Below, one piece after another: positions 1 to 7,834 of a stretch of DNA of 64,000 nt. Both the position numbers and the translations under genes were made by a program. The notes beneath the pieces were generated by a model. It saw only the letters and a list, made by a program, of their open reading frames with translations, had not been told where the DNA came from and ran no database searches. Source of the stretch: Nioella nitratireducens (GTDB lineage: Bacteria > Pseudomonadota > Alphaproteobacteria > Rhodobacterales > Rhodobacteraceae); NCBI RefSeq assembly GCF_001879715.1, contig NZ_MNBW01000003.1, positions 1-64,000 on the forward strand, read 5' to 3'. Position 1 is the first letter of the stretch. Each line of letters starts with the position of its first letter.

Positions 1-451
1 GATGGCCGGTGCGCTCGAACTTGCCGAGGCGTTTGATATCGAGGTGGATCATGTCGCCGGGATGCTCACGTTCATAGCGCCGCACCGGCTCGGCAGGCTC
101 CAGATCGCGCAGGCGGCTGAGGCCCGCCCGGCGCAGCACCCGGCTCACCGTCGCAGGCGAAACGCCGGTCTTGGCAGCAATATGCGCCCCCGTCAGGCGT
201 TCACGGCGCAAGGAAATGATCCGCTCCGCGACATCCTCAGGCGTCGGATTGCGCAGAGAATGCGGCCGCGACCGGCGGTCCCGCAAACCGCTTCGGCCCT
301 CCTGTTCATATCGTCGCCACCACTTCGCAGCGGTCTTGGCAGAACAGCCGCAGACGGCCCCGGCTTGCGAAAAGGCCATCCCGGCTGCGATCATCCCAAC
401 AAGCCGCTCTCGACCCAAAGGCGTCAGTCTGGTATTCTGATGCACGTTCAT
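1..451 (-). CDS. IS481-family transposase, N-terminal part (cut by window edge)
   Basis: The gene starts at an ATG at 449-451 on the minus strand and stays open for 150 codons to the edge. The N-terminus (MNVHQNTRLTPLGRERLV) is typical of IS481 transposases. It is followed by a homeodomain-like helix-turn-helix (roughly residues 15-50, with AKTAAKWWRRY as recognition helix) and a second HTH around residues 85-110. The stretch HPGDMIHLDIKRLGKF marks the beginning of the DDE integrase core and contains its first Asp. The rest of the catalytic domain lies outside the window. No frameshift is visible in this part, so the element may be intact. Confidence 0.85.
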   Translation of the reverse strand, partial: MNVHQNTRLTPLGRERLVGMIAAGMAFSQAGAVCGCSAKTAAKWWRRYEQEGRSGLRDRRSRPHSLRNPTPEDVAERIISLRRERLTGAHIAAKTGVSPATVSRVLRRAGLSRLRDLEPAEPVRRYEREHPGDMIHLDIKRLGKFERTGH

Positions 452-534
452 TCGATCCCTCCGAACAGTGTTGAAGCTTGGTAACTCCAACCAACTCGGT
501 CAGGATCGAATGGACAACCTGTTGAAAGCTCACA
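1..534 (-). mobile_element. IS481-family insertion sequence, one end only
   Basis: The window opens inside an insertion sequence that runs off the left edge. Its right end in this view, which is the 5' end of the transposase strand, begins at 534 with TGTGAGCTTTCAACAGGTTG read on the minus strand, a plausible terminal inverted repeat. The next six bases (535-540) are TCTAGA, matching the NCTAGN target known for IS481-type elements, so they may be one copy of the target duplication. The other end lies outside the window, so a full duplication cannot be confirmed. Confidence 0.8.
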
Positions 535-535
535 T

Positions 536-554
536 CTAGAGCATGTCGCGCAAA
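536..554 (+). repeat. Short dispersed repeat copy A (CTAGAGCATGTCGCGCAAA)
   Basis: This 19-base segment, directly next to the IS end, recurs at 50050-50068 in the opposite orientation with 18 of 19 bases identical. Both copies are intergenic or abut a stop codon. The IS481 element is inserted at the CTAG at the start of this repeat. Confidence 0.65.
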
Positions 555-611
555 TGTGGGGACAGGTATTGCGCTCCTCTGACCCGCTGATCAACCGGAC
601 ACGGCCACATA

Positions 612-651
612 GCCGGACGCCGCAAACTCCCTCGGCGTCCGGCTTCTTTTT
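612..651 (+). terminator. Rho-independent terminator-like hairpin, plus orientation
   Basis: A perfect 10-bp stem (GCCGGACGCC at 612-621 with GGCGTCCGGC at 634-643) is followed by a T-rich run on the plus strand only. The adjacent SH3-like and lpd genes are on the minus strand. The hairpin therefore probably served a plus-strand gene whose 3' end lay to the left before the IS insertion. Confidence 0.65.
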
Positions 652-666
652 GGGAACGGGGCACAG

Positions 667-1014
667 TCAAAACGGGGCCAGGCACATGTCGGGCACCCAG
701 CCCTCTTGCCCGCTGGCCATTCGGCAGCGCGACCAACCCAGCCGATGAGCGAGCGGCGACAGCGAGTCGCCGGGGACCACAGTCAATTCGGTCGTGTCGA
801 AGTCTTCGGTGATGGTGCCGCCCGCGACGATCTGCGCCGGAACCCATCCGCCAAGGCCATTTGCGGCCACGACCCATTGCCAGCCGGGGTATTCGTCATC
901 GACCCGACCGGGGGTGACCCGCTGCCCGGCAGTGACGGACAGCGCGGGGGAGTAGGTCGCGCGCCAAGGCTTGATGACGCGCAACCGGGGGGTATCAGGC
1001 GTGGATTGCGCCAT
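667..1014 (-). CDS. Small SH3-like domain protein downstream of lpd
   Basis: A 115-residue protein whose ATG overlaps the last 20 bases of lpd in another frame, which indicates translational coupling. It contains paired segments built like bacterial SH3 repeats: [20 protein letters not shown], and later [20 protein letters not shown]. Each ends in the G-W-V-P turn typical of SH3-like barrels. No signal peptide or membrane segment is seen, so it is probably cytoplasmic. Its function is unknown; SH3-like domains usually bind ligands or partners. The coupling suggests co-expression with dihydrolipoyl dehydrogenase but does not prove a role in the 2-oxoglutarate dehydrogenase complex. An in-frame upstream start at 1068 is less likely because it lies deeper in lpd. 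Confidence 0.7.
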   Translation of the reverse strand: MAQSTPDTPRLRVIKPWRATYSPALSVTAGQRVTPGRVDDEYPGWQWVVAANGLGGWVPAQIVAGGTITEDFDTTELTVVPGDSLSPLAHRLGWSRCRMASGQEGWVPDMCLAPF

Positions 1015-2383
1015 CGCCACAGGCCAGTGCCGCTTCACGCACCGCCTCGGAGAAGGTCGGGTGGGCATGGCAGGTCAGGGCCACGTCCTGCGCAGAGGCG
1101 CCGAATTCCATCGCAACGCAGATTTCGTGGATCAGGTCGCCCGCCGCCGGGCCAATGATGTGGCAGCCCAGAATCCGGTCGGTTTCCTTGTCGGCGAGGA
1201 TCTTGACGAAGCCTTCGCCCTGGAAAACGGCCTTGGCGCGGCCATTGCCCATGAAGGAGAACTTGCCGACCTTGTAGGCGCGGCCCTCGTTCTTGAGCTC
1301 TTCTTCCGTCTTGCCGACGGTGGCCACCTCTGGCGCGGTATAGATCACGCCGGGGATCACGCCGTAATTCACATGGCCATGCTTGCCTGCCAGAACCTCG
1401 GCCACTGCCATGCCTTCATCTTCGGCCTTGTGGGCCAGCATCGGGCCGGGGACGGCATCGCCGATGGCATAGATGCCCGCGATGTTGGTCGCCCAGTGGT
1501 CGTTGATCTTGATCTGGCCGCGCTCGGTCTTTTCGATGCCAAGGGCGTCGAGGCCCAGACCCTCGGTATAGGGTTTGCGACCAGTTGCGACCAGAACAAC
1601 GTCGGCATCGACCTGATGGTCGCTGTCATCCTTGCGCAGCTTGTAGTTGACCTTGGCCTTGGTCTTGAGCGTTTCGACGGACTGCACGGCGGCGCCCATG
1701 ATGAAATTGAGGCCCTGCTTTTTCAGGATACGCTGGAAGCTCTTGGCCACTTCGGCGTCCATGCCGGGGGTGATGTTGTCGAGGAATTCGATCACCGTCA
1801 CCTCGGCCCCGAGGCGGGCATAGACCGAACCGAGTTCAAGGCCGATGACGCCCGCGCCGATCACCACCATTTTCTTGGGTGTTTTGGGCAGGGCCAGCGC
1901 GCCGGTGGAGGTGACGACGATTTTCTCGTCGATTTCCACGCCGGGCAGCGAGGTGGGTTCTGACCCGGATGCGATCACGATATTCTTGGCCTCGTGCACA
2001 TCGTCACCGACCTTGACCTTGCCAGCCTCGGGGATGGTGGCCCAGCCCTTGATCCAGTCGACCTTGTTCTTCTTGAACAGGAACTCGATGCCCTTGGTGT
2101 TCTGGCCGATCACGTCATCCTTGTAGGCCAGCATCTGGTCCCAATCGACGGAGGGGGATTTGCCCTTGAGGCCCATCTTGGCGAAGTTGTGCTCGGCCTC
2201 GTGCAACTGGTGGCTGGCATGGAGCAGCGCCTTGGAGGGGATGCAGCCCACGTTCAGGCAGGTGCCGCCAAGCGCGTCGCGGCCTTCGACGCAGGCGGTC
2301 TTGAGGCCCAGTTGCGCACAGCGGATCGCGGACACGTAGCCGCCGGGGCCGCCGCCGATGATGATCACGTCATAACTTGCCAT
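995..2383 (-). CDS. lpdA: Dihydrolipoyl dehydrogenase (E3)
   Basis: This FAD-dependent E3 subunit reoxidises the dihydrolipoyl groups of 2-oxo acid dehydrogenase complexes with NAD+. The 462-residue length is typical. An N-terminal Rossmann motif (GGGPGGY near residue 10) is followed by the redox-active disulfide GGTCLNVGC (Cys42 and Cys47), an NAD-binding [17 protein letters not shown] near residue 180, and the C-terminal catalytic pair in [10 protein letters not shown] (His441, Glu446). The location near sucAB suggests it serves mainly the 2-oxoglutarate dehydrogenase complex. Here it is separated from sucB by about 4 kb of other genes and has its own upstream region with a GTGATCAC operator-like palindrome near 2520. 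Confidence 0.96.
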   Translation of the reverse strand: MASYDVIIIGGGPGGYVSAIRCAQLGLKTACVEGRDALGGTCLNVGCIPSKALLHASHQLHEAEHNFAKMGLKGKSPSVDWDQMLAYKDDVIGQNTKGIEFLFKKNKVDWIKGWATIPEAGKVKVGDDVHEAKNIVIASGSEPTSLPGVEIDEKIVVTSTGALALPKTPKKMVVIGAGVIGLELGSVYARLGAEVTVIEFLDNITPGMDAEVAKSFQRILKKQGLNFIMGAAVQSVETLKTKAKVNYKLRKDDSDHQVDADVVLVATGRKPYTEGLGLDALGIEKTERGQIKINDHWATNIAGIYAIGDAVPGPMLAHKAEDEGMAVAEVLAGKHGHVNYGVIPGVIYTAPEVATVGKTEEELKNEGRAYKVGKFSFMGNGRAKAVFQGEGFVKILADKETDRILGCHIIGPAAGDLIHEICVAMEFGASAQDVALTCHAHPTFSEAVREAALACGDGAIHA

Positions 2384-2517
2384 ATTGAACCTCCTTGGGT
2401 GTCTTTCCGGGCATGTTCCCCTAGGGAATGAGGGCCAAACCCCGCCACGTCAACCGTAAAGAAAAAACGGCCCCAAAAAACGGGTCGGTTTTTCGGGCAC
2501 ATTTTCGAGAGGCCGCA

Positions 2518-2551
2518 ATTTTGTGATCACAAAGCGATATTCGTGATTATT
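2518..2551 (-). promoter_or_regulatory. Putative operator upstream of lpdA (shared TCA palindrome)
   Basis: A perfect 14-bp palindrome TTTGTGATCACAAA occupies 2520-2533, about 140 bp before the lpdA start. A degenerate second box (CGTGATTAT) is centred 20 bp away and overlaps the stop codon of the glycosyltransferase gene. The same core, in the same order relative to the gene start, lies upstream of sucC (13132-13162) and sdhC (17995-18025). The protein that binds it is not known from this window. Confidence 0.65.
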
Positions 2552-3554
2552 CGGCCGCATCGGCGGCGTCTTCCTCGAATGGCGGGGCTGTCCATTCCGC
2601 GATTTTCTCGGGCGTGAGTATCCGGTCGCGCCGGTCGTAGAACCAATGCAGGGCGGCCTGTTCGAGATGGTAGAGGATCAAGTCCTCGCGCAGTTCCTCC
2701 AACTCTTCCCCTACCTTGGGCAGAAGCCGAAGGATCGAGGTGTCTTCGACTTCGTTGCGGTTGCAGCGGTGGTAGAAGATCGAGTCCTTGAAGTATTTGC
2801 CGAGACCTTGCGTATTCGCTGCGCCCCGGTCGTTCTTCATCAGGAAGGTATCGTCGGAGCGGATGGCGTAGTGATTGATCTGGGCGTTGTCCCAGGTCAG
2901 TTCGGTCCGGTCCATCTTGCGGTGGCGTTCATGCGGTGGCTTGAAAAGCGAGTCGGACGTGATCTGCACCCCGCGCGTGTTGTGGTTGCGCACCTTGGGG
3001 TGGGTGGGATGTTTCGGCATGTGGATCGACACGGCGGAGAATTTGCGCGCCTTGAACATCGCCTTGTGCAGGCAGGAGTTCCACGCCGGTTCCGCCTTGG
3101 CCATGGTGAAATTCTCGGTCACCAGCCCGCCGGGCCATGTCTGGTGCCCGTTATTGCCGAAGAGGCGCCAGGCGATGGCGATGGATTCCGTGGGGGGGAT
3201 CAGGTCGAGCAGGTCATCGACATGCCCCTCGCCGCAGGTGACGTCGAGAAATTCGTCGCTGTCCACATGCAGGCACCATTCGGCGAGCACCAGATCATCG
3301 ACGTCTTCGCGCGCGATGCGAAGGGATTCCATCTGGGGCCGCCCCGCCCCGCGCCAGTCGTTGCGCAGGTGGCGGACATAGCCCATCTGTTCCAGCCGAT
3401 CGAGCATCAGGTCGGTGCCGTCGGTGCAGTTGTTGGTCACGATCACCGCCTTGTCGAAGCCGATCACGCGGTAATAGGCGATCCATTCCAGCAGAAACAT
3501 GCCCTCGTTGCGCATACAGGACAGGACGACCTTGTCGCCGTGGCGGCTGGTCAT
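2547..3554 (-). CDS. Glycosyltransferase family 2-like protein (PF13704 type), copy 1
   Basis: A 335-residue protein of the Glyco_tranf_2_4 type. The N-terminus (VVLSCMRNEGMFLLEW) is the nucleotide-sugar-binding start of the GT-A fold, followed by TNNCTDGTDLMLDRL and the metal-binding DxD segment LHVDSDEF near residue 100. No membrane segment or signal is seen, so it is cytoplasmic or peripheral. Start at 3554 was chosen because its ATG overlaps the TGA of the upstream gene (ATGA) and matches the start of that paralogue. The upstream paralogue has the same length, so this is a tandem duplication. The sugar and acceptor are unknown; a role in surface polysaccharide is only a guess. Confidence 0.85.
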   Translation of the reverse strand: MTSRHGDKVVLSCMRNEGMFLLEWIAYYRVIGFDKAVIVTNNCTDGTDLMLDRLEQMGYVRHLRNDWRGAGRPQMESLRIAREDVDDLVLAEWCLHVDSDEFLDVTCGEGHVDDLLDLIPPTESIAIAWRLFGNNGHQTWPGGLVTENFTMAKAEPAWNSCLHKAMFKARKFSAVSIHMPKHPTHPKVRNHNTRGVQITSDSLFKPPHERHRKMDRTELTWDNAQINHYAIRSDDTFLMKNDRGAANTQGLGKYFKDSIFYHRCNRNEVEDTSILRLLPKVGEELEELREDLILYHLEQAALHWFYDRRDRILTPEKIAEWTAPPFEEDAADAAE

Positions 3555-4558
3555 GCGGCGGCCCTTCCTTGTGCGGCACCCTCTTGGGGGAGGGTCCATT
3601 CGGCGATGCGTTCTGGCGTCAGCACGCGGGTGCGGCGATTGTCCCACCATATCTGGGCGGCGCGTTCCAGCGTCGCCAGCAGGGGGTCTGTGCGCATGTC
3701 ATCCAGCCGGTCCTGCACTTCGGGCAAGTGGCGCAGGATCGACTGATCCTCGCGCCGGTTGGTGTTGTACCGGCGATGGAAGGTCGAGTTGAGATAGCGC
3801 TTGGTGCCGCCCCGGTCGGCCCCGTCGCCACGGTCGTTCTTGAGCAGGAAGATATCTTCGGACTTGACCGAGTAGTGATTCACGCAGGCGCCGTCCCATG
3901 TCAGTTTGGTCCGGTCCATGCCCCGGTGGCGTTCATGCGCCATGGTGAACAGCGCGGTGGTGTCGATGGCCTCGCCCAGTGCGTTGCACTGGCTGGCGTC
4001 GGGACGCAGGGGATGCTTGGGCATATGCACCGTCATCGCCTGAAACTTGCGCGGCTGGAACAGGGCCTTGTGAAAGGCGGTGGACCAGAAGGGTTTCTTG
4101 TCACAGGCAGTGAAGCGTTCCAGCACGTTGCCGCCGGGCCAGACCTTGTGGCCGTTGTCACCGAAGGGGCGCCACGCGATGGCGCAGGCGTCGAAGGGAT
4201 GCACCACCTCGATCAGGTCGTCGATCCGGTGTTGGCCGTGAAAGATGTTGAGAAATTCGTCACTGTCCACATGCAACAGCCAGTCGGCCCCGGCGACTTC
4301 GGGGATGTCTTCCTTGGCCATGCGCAACCCGTGGATCTGCGGGCTTTCCTTGCCGTAGCGATCGTTGCGGAAATGGGTGACGTGGCCCAGTTCCTGCAAG
4401 CGATCGAGCATCAGGTCGGTGCCGTCGGTGCAATCGTTGGTCAGGACCACGAGGTGATCGAAGCCGAGGCTGCGGTAAAAGGCGACCCATTCCAACAGGA
4501 AGAGCCCCTCGTTGCGCATACAGGACATGACGGTGCGGGTGCCGAAGCGGCTGTTCAT
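3551..4558 (-). CDS. Glycosyltransferase family 2-like protein (PF13704 type), copy 2
   Basis: This paralogue of the downstream neighbour is also 335 residues long, with the same landmarks: TVMSCMRNEGLFLLEWVAF at the start, TNDCTDGTDLMLDRL, and the DxD motif in LHVDSDEFLNIF. Start 4558 is preferred over an in-frame TTG five codons upstream because it aligns with the paralogue and has a purine-rich GGGGGCGA upstream. The two genes form a translationally coupled pair. They lie in what would be the sucB-lpd interval in many relatives, so they may be an insertion into the TCA block. Substrate unknown. Confidence 0.85.
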   Translation of the reverse strand: MNSRFGTRTVMSCMRNEGLFLLEWVAFYRSLGFDHLVVLTNDCTDGTDLMLDRLQELGHVTHFRNDRYGKESPQIHGLRMAKEDIPEVAGADWLLHVDSDEFLNIFHGQHRIDDLIEVVHPFDACAIAWRPFGDNGHKVWPGGNVLERFTACDKKPFWSTAFHKALFQPRKFQAMTVHMPKHPLRPDASQCNALGEAIDTTALFTMAHERHRGMDRTKLTWDGACVNHYSVKSEDIFLLKNDRGDGADRGGTKRYLNSTFHRRYNTNRREDQSILRHLPEVQDRLDDMRTDPLLATLERAAQIWWDNRRTRVLTPERIAEWTLPQEGAAQGRAAA

Positions 4559-4682
4559 GGGCGTCGCCCCCAAAATGACTGCTCTTGTCGCGCTCTAGCA
4601 GGCGCTTTGGGCAAGAGTATGCCGATTGGGTGACGAAAGGGCAAACGAAAGCGGATTGTTTCCCGTGGGTAAATTATATTTC

Positions 4683-4692
4683 GCAAATTTGC
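4683..4692. promoter_or_regulatory. AT-rich divergent intergenic region with GCAAATTTGC palindrome
   Basis: The gap between the glycosyltransferase pair and the next plus-strand gene is markedly more AT-rich than its surroundings. It contains a perfect 10-bp palindrome GCAAATTTGC, with a related GCAATTTG following at 4701. This is a plausible promoter and operator region. The pattern faintly resembles the TTTGCAAA-type sites of short-chain acyl-CoA regulators, but the match is too weak to assign. Confidence 0.3.
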
Positions 4693-4741
4693 ATTTTCTC
4701 GCAATTTGATTAGTATCTATGGCGTTTTGTGTGGGGGCGAA

Positions 4742-5512
4742 ATGCGCCATATTGAAAGTAACTGTGTGTGCCTGTGTCCGGCCCGAATTGCGCGGGGCCT
4801 TTTTCTGGCGACGGGGGCGATGGTTCTGCTGGGGTTGGGGGCGGATCTGGTTTTTCTATCAGATCCACGTAACCCATTGATCTTGCTTGCAATGGAATTG
4901 TTCAACCCGGACCGTGAGATGAATATATTTTCATGGTACAATACCGGGCTATTGCTGCTGAACGGGGTATTCCTGTTCGTTGTTGCGGCCTTGTGGCGGC
5001 GGAATGACCGCATGTTGGCACGCGGGTTGACCCTGTTGGGGGGACTGTTCCTGTTGATGTCGCTGGATGAAATGGTGTCGATCCATGAGCGGGTCGGACG
5101 AGAGCTGGGCATGCTGCTGTTGGGCCGCGAGGTGGTGTACCTGTGGCTGTTTCCGGCGGCTGTGGTCGTGGTCATCACCGTGGCGATCCTGCTGCCGATG
5201 CTGTGGCGTATGCCCCGCCGGGTGATGACGATCATGGGGATCAGCGGCGTGGTCTATTTGCTTGGCGCCATGGGCATGGAGGCGTTCGGCTGGCACCTGA
5301 TAGAAAGCCGGGGACAATGGGGGATCGACTACCTGTTCTCGACATGGGTCGAAGAAAGCCTAGAAATCACGGGGCTGACCATCTTCCTTTTCGCGCAGAC
5401 CCTTGCGGGGGCGGCGTCGGGCCATTCGCTGGTCTTCGGGTCGCGGGTGGCCCTCAGGCTAGAGCCGCAAGCAGCATCAGCACCGTCGCGCCAAGGCCAA
5501 CCGCCCAAATGA
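4742..5512 (+). CDS. Multi-pass membrane protein of unknown function
   Basis: About 256 residues with six predicted hydrophobic segments. Between them lie conserved-looking polar motifs: SLDEMVSIHERVGRELG, and WVEESLEITG before the last helix. Acidic and histidine residues inside or next to membrane helices suggest a ligand- or metal-binding membrane domain, but I do not recognise the family. Start 4742 is chosen for the GGGGGCGA Shine-Dalgarno-like stretch just upstream; an in-frame TTG at 4706 has none. The 3' end overlaps the end of the convergent MAPEG gene by 59 bp, so its polar C-terminal tail may be a late extension. Confidence 0.65.
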   Translation: MRHIESNCVCLCPARIARGLFLATGAMVLLGLGADLVFLSDPRNPLILLAMELFNPDREMNIFSWYNTGLLLLNGVFLFVVAALWRRNDRMLARGLTLLGGLFLLMSLDEMVSIHERVGRELGMLLLGREVVYLWLFPAAVVVVITVAILLPMLWRMPRRVMTIMGISGVVYLLGAMGMEAFGWHLIESRGQWGIDYLFSTWVEESLEITGLTIFLFAQTLAGAASGHSLVFGSRVALRLEPQAASAPSRQGQPPK

Positions 5513-5864
5513 TCGAACGTCCCGGCACCCAACCAAAGGCATAGGCGGGGACGTAGAGGATGCGGGCGGCAAGGTAGACCCATGCACAGGTTTGGGTGAG
5601 CAGCGAGGATTGCCCGCCGCGTGTCACCACGAGGACGGCGATGGTGAACAGGATAAGCCCCTCGAAATGGTTGCTCATGGCGCGATGCAGGCGGCCGGTG
5701 CGGGGGCTGACCTGATCCATCAACGGTTTTTGCAGGTGCTCGGGGTCACGGGGGGAGAGGGTCTTGGCGGTGCCGAGTTCAAGGTTCGCGGGGATCGCCA
5801 TGAGGACGATCTGCACGACCTGCCAGAGCGCGGCGAGGGCGAGGACGGTGAGTTCGGGGGTCAT
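5454..5864 (-). CDS. MAPEG family membrane protein, copy 2
   Basis: A 136-residue, four-helix membrane protein of the MAPEG superfamily (eicosanoid and glutathione metabolism-type fold). It has MTPELTVLALAALWQVVQ at the start, the basic loop RTGRLHRAMSNHFEG around residue 60, and RILYVPAYAFG in the third helix. The N-H-F-E segment and the R-x-x-Y-x-x-x-Y pattern are typical of bacterial MAPEG proteins. The ATG overlaps the stop of the adjacent MAPEG gene (ATGA), so the two are co-translated. The substrate is unknown in bacteria of this type. Its 3' end overlaps the convergent membrane protein gene. Confidence 0.85.
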   Translation of the reverse strand: MTPELTVLALAALWQVVQIVLMAIPANLELGTAKTLSPRDPEHLQKPLMDQVSPRTGRLHRAMSNHFEGLILFTIAVLVVTRGGQSSLLTQTCAWVYLAARILYVPAYAFGWVPGRSIIWAVGLGATVLMLLAALA

Positions 5865-6247
5865 AGCAACTGAATGAGCATAAGCCCGAGGCCGGAGAGC
5901 GAGACAAAGAAAACGACAGATCTGATCAGAGGAACACCCGAAACATAGACCGGGATATAGACAACGCGCGCCCAGAACCAAACCGCCGCGCCAAGCGCCG
6001 TCGTTTCATTTCCTGCATCTGCGACGGTCACGGCCAGGGCAAGGGCAACGAAGGCGACATAGGTTTCCAGATAGTTTCGCAGCGCCTTTTGGAGGCGTTC
6101 CGCCAAAGGGTTTTGTTCGCGATCCTCATCGCGAGGGCCAAGCGCCCATCCGATCCCCTTGGACAGGTCCGAAAAAGTAGCCTGCACAAGGACATGGGCA
6201 ATCAACAGAACGACCGAGTAAGCGAGATATGTAAGTTCGGGGGTCAT
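5861..6247 (-). CDS. MAPEG family membrane protein, copy 1
   Basis: A 128-residue MAPEG protein with four hydrophobic segments. It starts MTPELTYLAYSVVL, close to its neighbour. It keeps the loop RLQKALRNYLETYVAF and the third-helix pattern RVVYIPVYVSG. The pair is a divergent tandem duplication, and the ATG-TGA overlap makes a two-gene operon downstream of sucB. A GC-rich hairpin at 6269-6290 separates it from sucB, so it may have its own promoter or depend on read-through. Function not predictable beyond the family. Confidence 0.85.
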   Translation of the reverse strand: MTPELTYLAYSVVLLIAHVLVQATFSDLSKGIGWALGPRDEDREQNPLAERLQKALRNYLETYVAFVALALAVTVADAGNETTALGAAVWFWARVVYIPVYVSGVPLIRSVVFFVSLSGLGLMLIQLL

Positions 6248-6268
6248 GACGGTGCCTATCAACAAAGG

Positions 6269-6290
6269 AGGGCGGGGAACCCCCCGCCCT
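6269..6290 (-). terminator. Hairpin after sucB
   Basis: A 9-bp perfect stem (AGGGCGGGG at 6269-6277 with CCCCGCCCT at 6282-6290) has a four-base loop. Read on the minus strand it is followed by CCTTTGTT, a weak T-tract. It is probably a terminator or attenuator after the sucCDAB unit. Confidence 0.55.
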
Positions 6291-6331
6291 TGCAATAGAT
6301 AGATAAGGGGTGATGACAGTCCACCCTTCTC

Positions 6332-7831
6332 TTACAAATCCATCAGCAACCGCCGCGGATCTTCCAGCGCTTCTTTCACCCGCACAAGGAACGTCACCGC
6401 GCCTTTGCCGTCGACGATGCGGTGATCGTAGGACAGGGCCAGATACATCATCGGGCGGATCACGATCTCTCCGTTCACGACCATCGGGCGGTCCTGGATC
6501 TTGTGCATCCCGAGGATACCCGATTGCGGCGGGTTCAGGATCGGCGAGGACATGAGCGAACCGTAAACGCCGCCGTTCGAGATGGTGAAGGTGCCGCCCT
6601 GCATTTCTGCCATGGACAGTTTGCCGTCACGGGCGCGGCGGCCTTTTTCACCGATGGCCTTCTCGATCTCGGCAAAGGACATGCTGTCGGCATCGCGGAT
6701 CACCGGCACGACCAGACCCTGCGGGGTGCCGGCGGCGACGCCCATGTGAACGAAGTTCTTATAGACGATGTCGGTGCCGTCGATTTCGGCATTGACCTCG
6801 GGCACCTCTTTCAGCGCGTGGCAGCAGGCCTTGGTGAAGAAGGACATGAAGCCCAACCGCACGCCGTGCTTCTTCTCGAACTGGTCCTTGTACTGGTTGC
6901 GCAGGGCCATCACCTCGGTCATGTCCACCTCGTTATAGGTGGTCAGGATCGCGGCGGCGTTCTGCGCGTCCTTGAGGCGCCGGGCGATGGTCTGGCGCAG
7001 GCGGGTCATCTTGACCCGTTCCTCGCGCGAGGCATCTTCGGCGGCGACGGGCGCGCGCGGGGCGGCTGCCGGGGCCGGGGCCGATGCGGCGGGGGCCGGG
7101 GCGGCGACGGCCTTGAGCACGTCTTCCTTCATCACGCGGCCATCGCGGCCCGTACCCTGAACCTGATCGGGCGAGAGACCCTTTTCAGCCATCAGCTTTT
7201 CCGCCGAAGGCGCGTTTTTCACGTCGCCGTCCGATGCGGCAGCAGCCGGGGCCGGGGCTTCGGCTGCCGGGGCAGAGGCCGACGCGCCACCGATCACGGC
7301 CAGCTTGGCCGAGGCATCCACAGTGGTGCCTTCGGGGGCCACGATTTCCGACAGCACGCCCGAGGCAGGGGCCGGAACCTCGACCGACACCTTATCGGTT
7401 TCCAGTTCGCACAGCATTTCGTCCTGGGAGACGCTATCGCCAACCTTCTTGAACCATGTCGAGACGGTCGCCTCGGTCACGGACTCGCCAAGCGTCGGCA
7501 CCATCACGTCGACGGCATCGCCACCACCCTGTTCAGCGGGCGCAGCCGCCGGGGCAGCCCTGGATGTGGTGGCGGGGGCGGGCGCAGCGCCCTCCCCGGA
7601 TGACAGTGTGGCCAGCAGAGCATCGACGCCGACGGTTTCGCCCTCGGCGGCCACGATCTCGGCAAGGGTTCCGGCGGAGGGCGATGGCACTTCGACCGTC
7701 ACCTTGTCGGTTTCCAGCTCGCACAGCATTTCATCGACGGCCACGGCATCGCCCGGCTTCTTGAACCAGGTGGCGACGGTGGCCTCGGTGACACTTTCGC
7801 CCAGTGTGGGCACGCGGACTTCTACGGACAT
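6332..7831 (-). CDS. sucB: 2-oxoglutarate dehydrogenase E2, dihydrolipoyllysine succinyltransferase with two lipoyl domains
   Basis: This subunit transfers the succinyl group from lipoyllysine to CoA and forms the core of the OGDH complex. The 499 residues contain two near-identical lipoyl domains (about 2-77 and 105-181) with lipoylated lysines in [10 protein letters not shown] (Lys43) and [10 protein letters not shown] (Lys147). They are joined by Ala/Pro-rich linkers. A peripheral subunit-binding domain (about 205-242, [14 protein letters not shown]) and the catalytic domain follow, with the acyltransferase motif DHRIVDG (His470, Asp474). Most enterobacterial SucB proteins have one lipoyl domain; two is the notable feature here. 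The gene follows sucA after a 3-base gap, so they share a transcript. Confidence 0.96.
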   Translation of the reverse strand: MSVEVRVPTLGESVTEATVATWFKKPGDAVAVDEMLCELETDKVTVEVPSPSAGTLAEIVAAEGETVGVDALLATLSSGEGAAPAPATTSRAAPAAAPAEQGGGDAVDVMVPTLGESVTEATVSTWFKKVGDSVSQDEMLCELETDKVSVEVPAPASGVLSEIVAPEGTTVDASAKLAVIGGASASAPAAEAPAPAAAASDGDVKNAPSAEKLMAEKGLSPDQVQGTGRDGRVMKEDVLKAVAAPAPAASAPAPAAAPRAPVAAEDASREERVKMTRLRQTIARRLKDAQNAAAILTTYNEVDMTEVMALRNQYKDQFEKKHGVRLGFMSFFTKACCHALKEVPEVNAEIDGTDIVYKNFVHMGVAAGTPQGLVVPVIRDADSMSFAEIEKAIGEKGRRARDGKLSMAEMQGGTFTISNGGVYGSLMSSPILNPPQSGILGMHKIQDRPMVVNGEIVIRPMMYLALSYDHRIVDGKGAVTFLVRVKEALEDPRRLLMDL

Positions 7832-7834
7832 TCC

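Noticed and set aside
2..484. Plus-strand frame across the IS end
   Set aside because: It is antisense to a clear transposase reading frame with recognisable family motifs.
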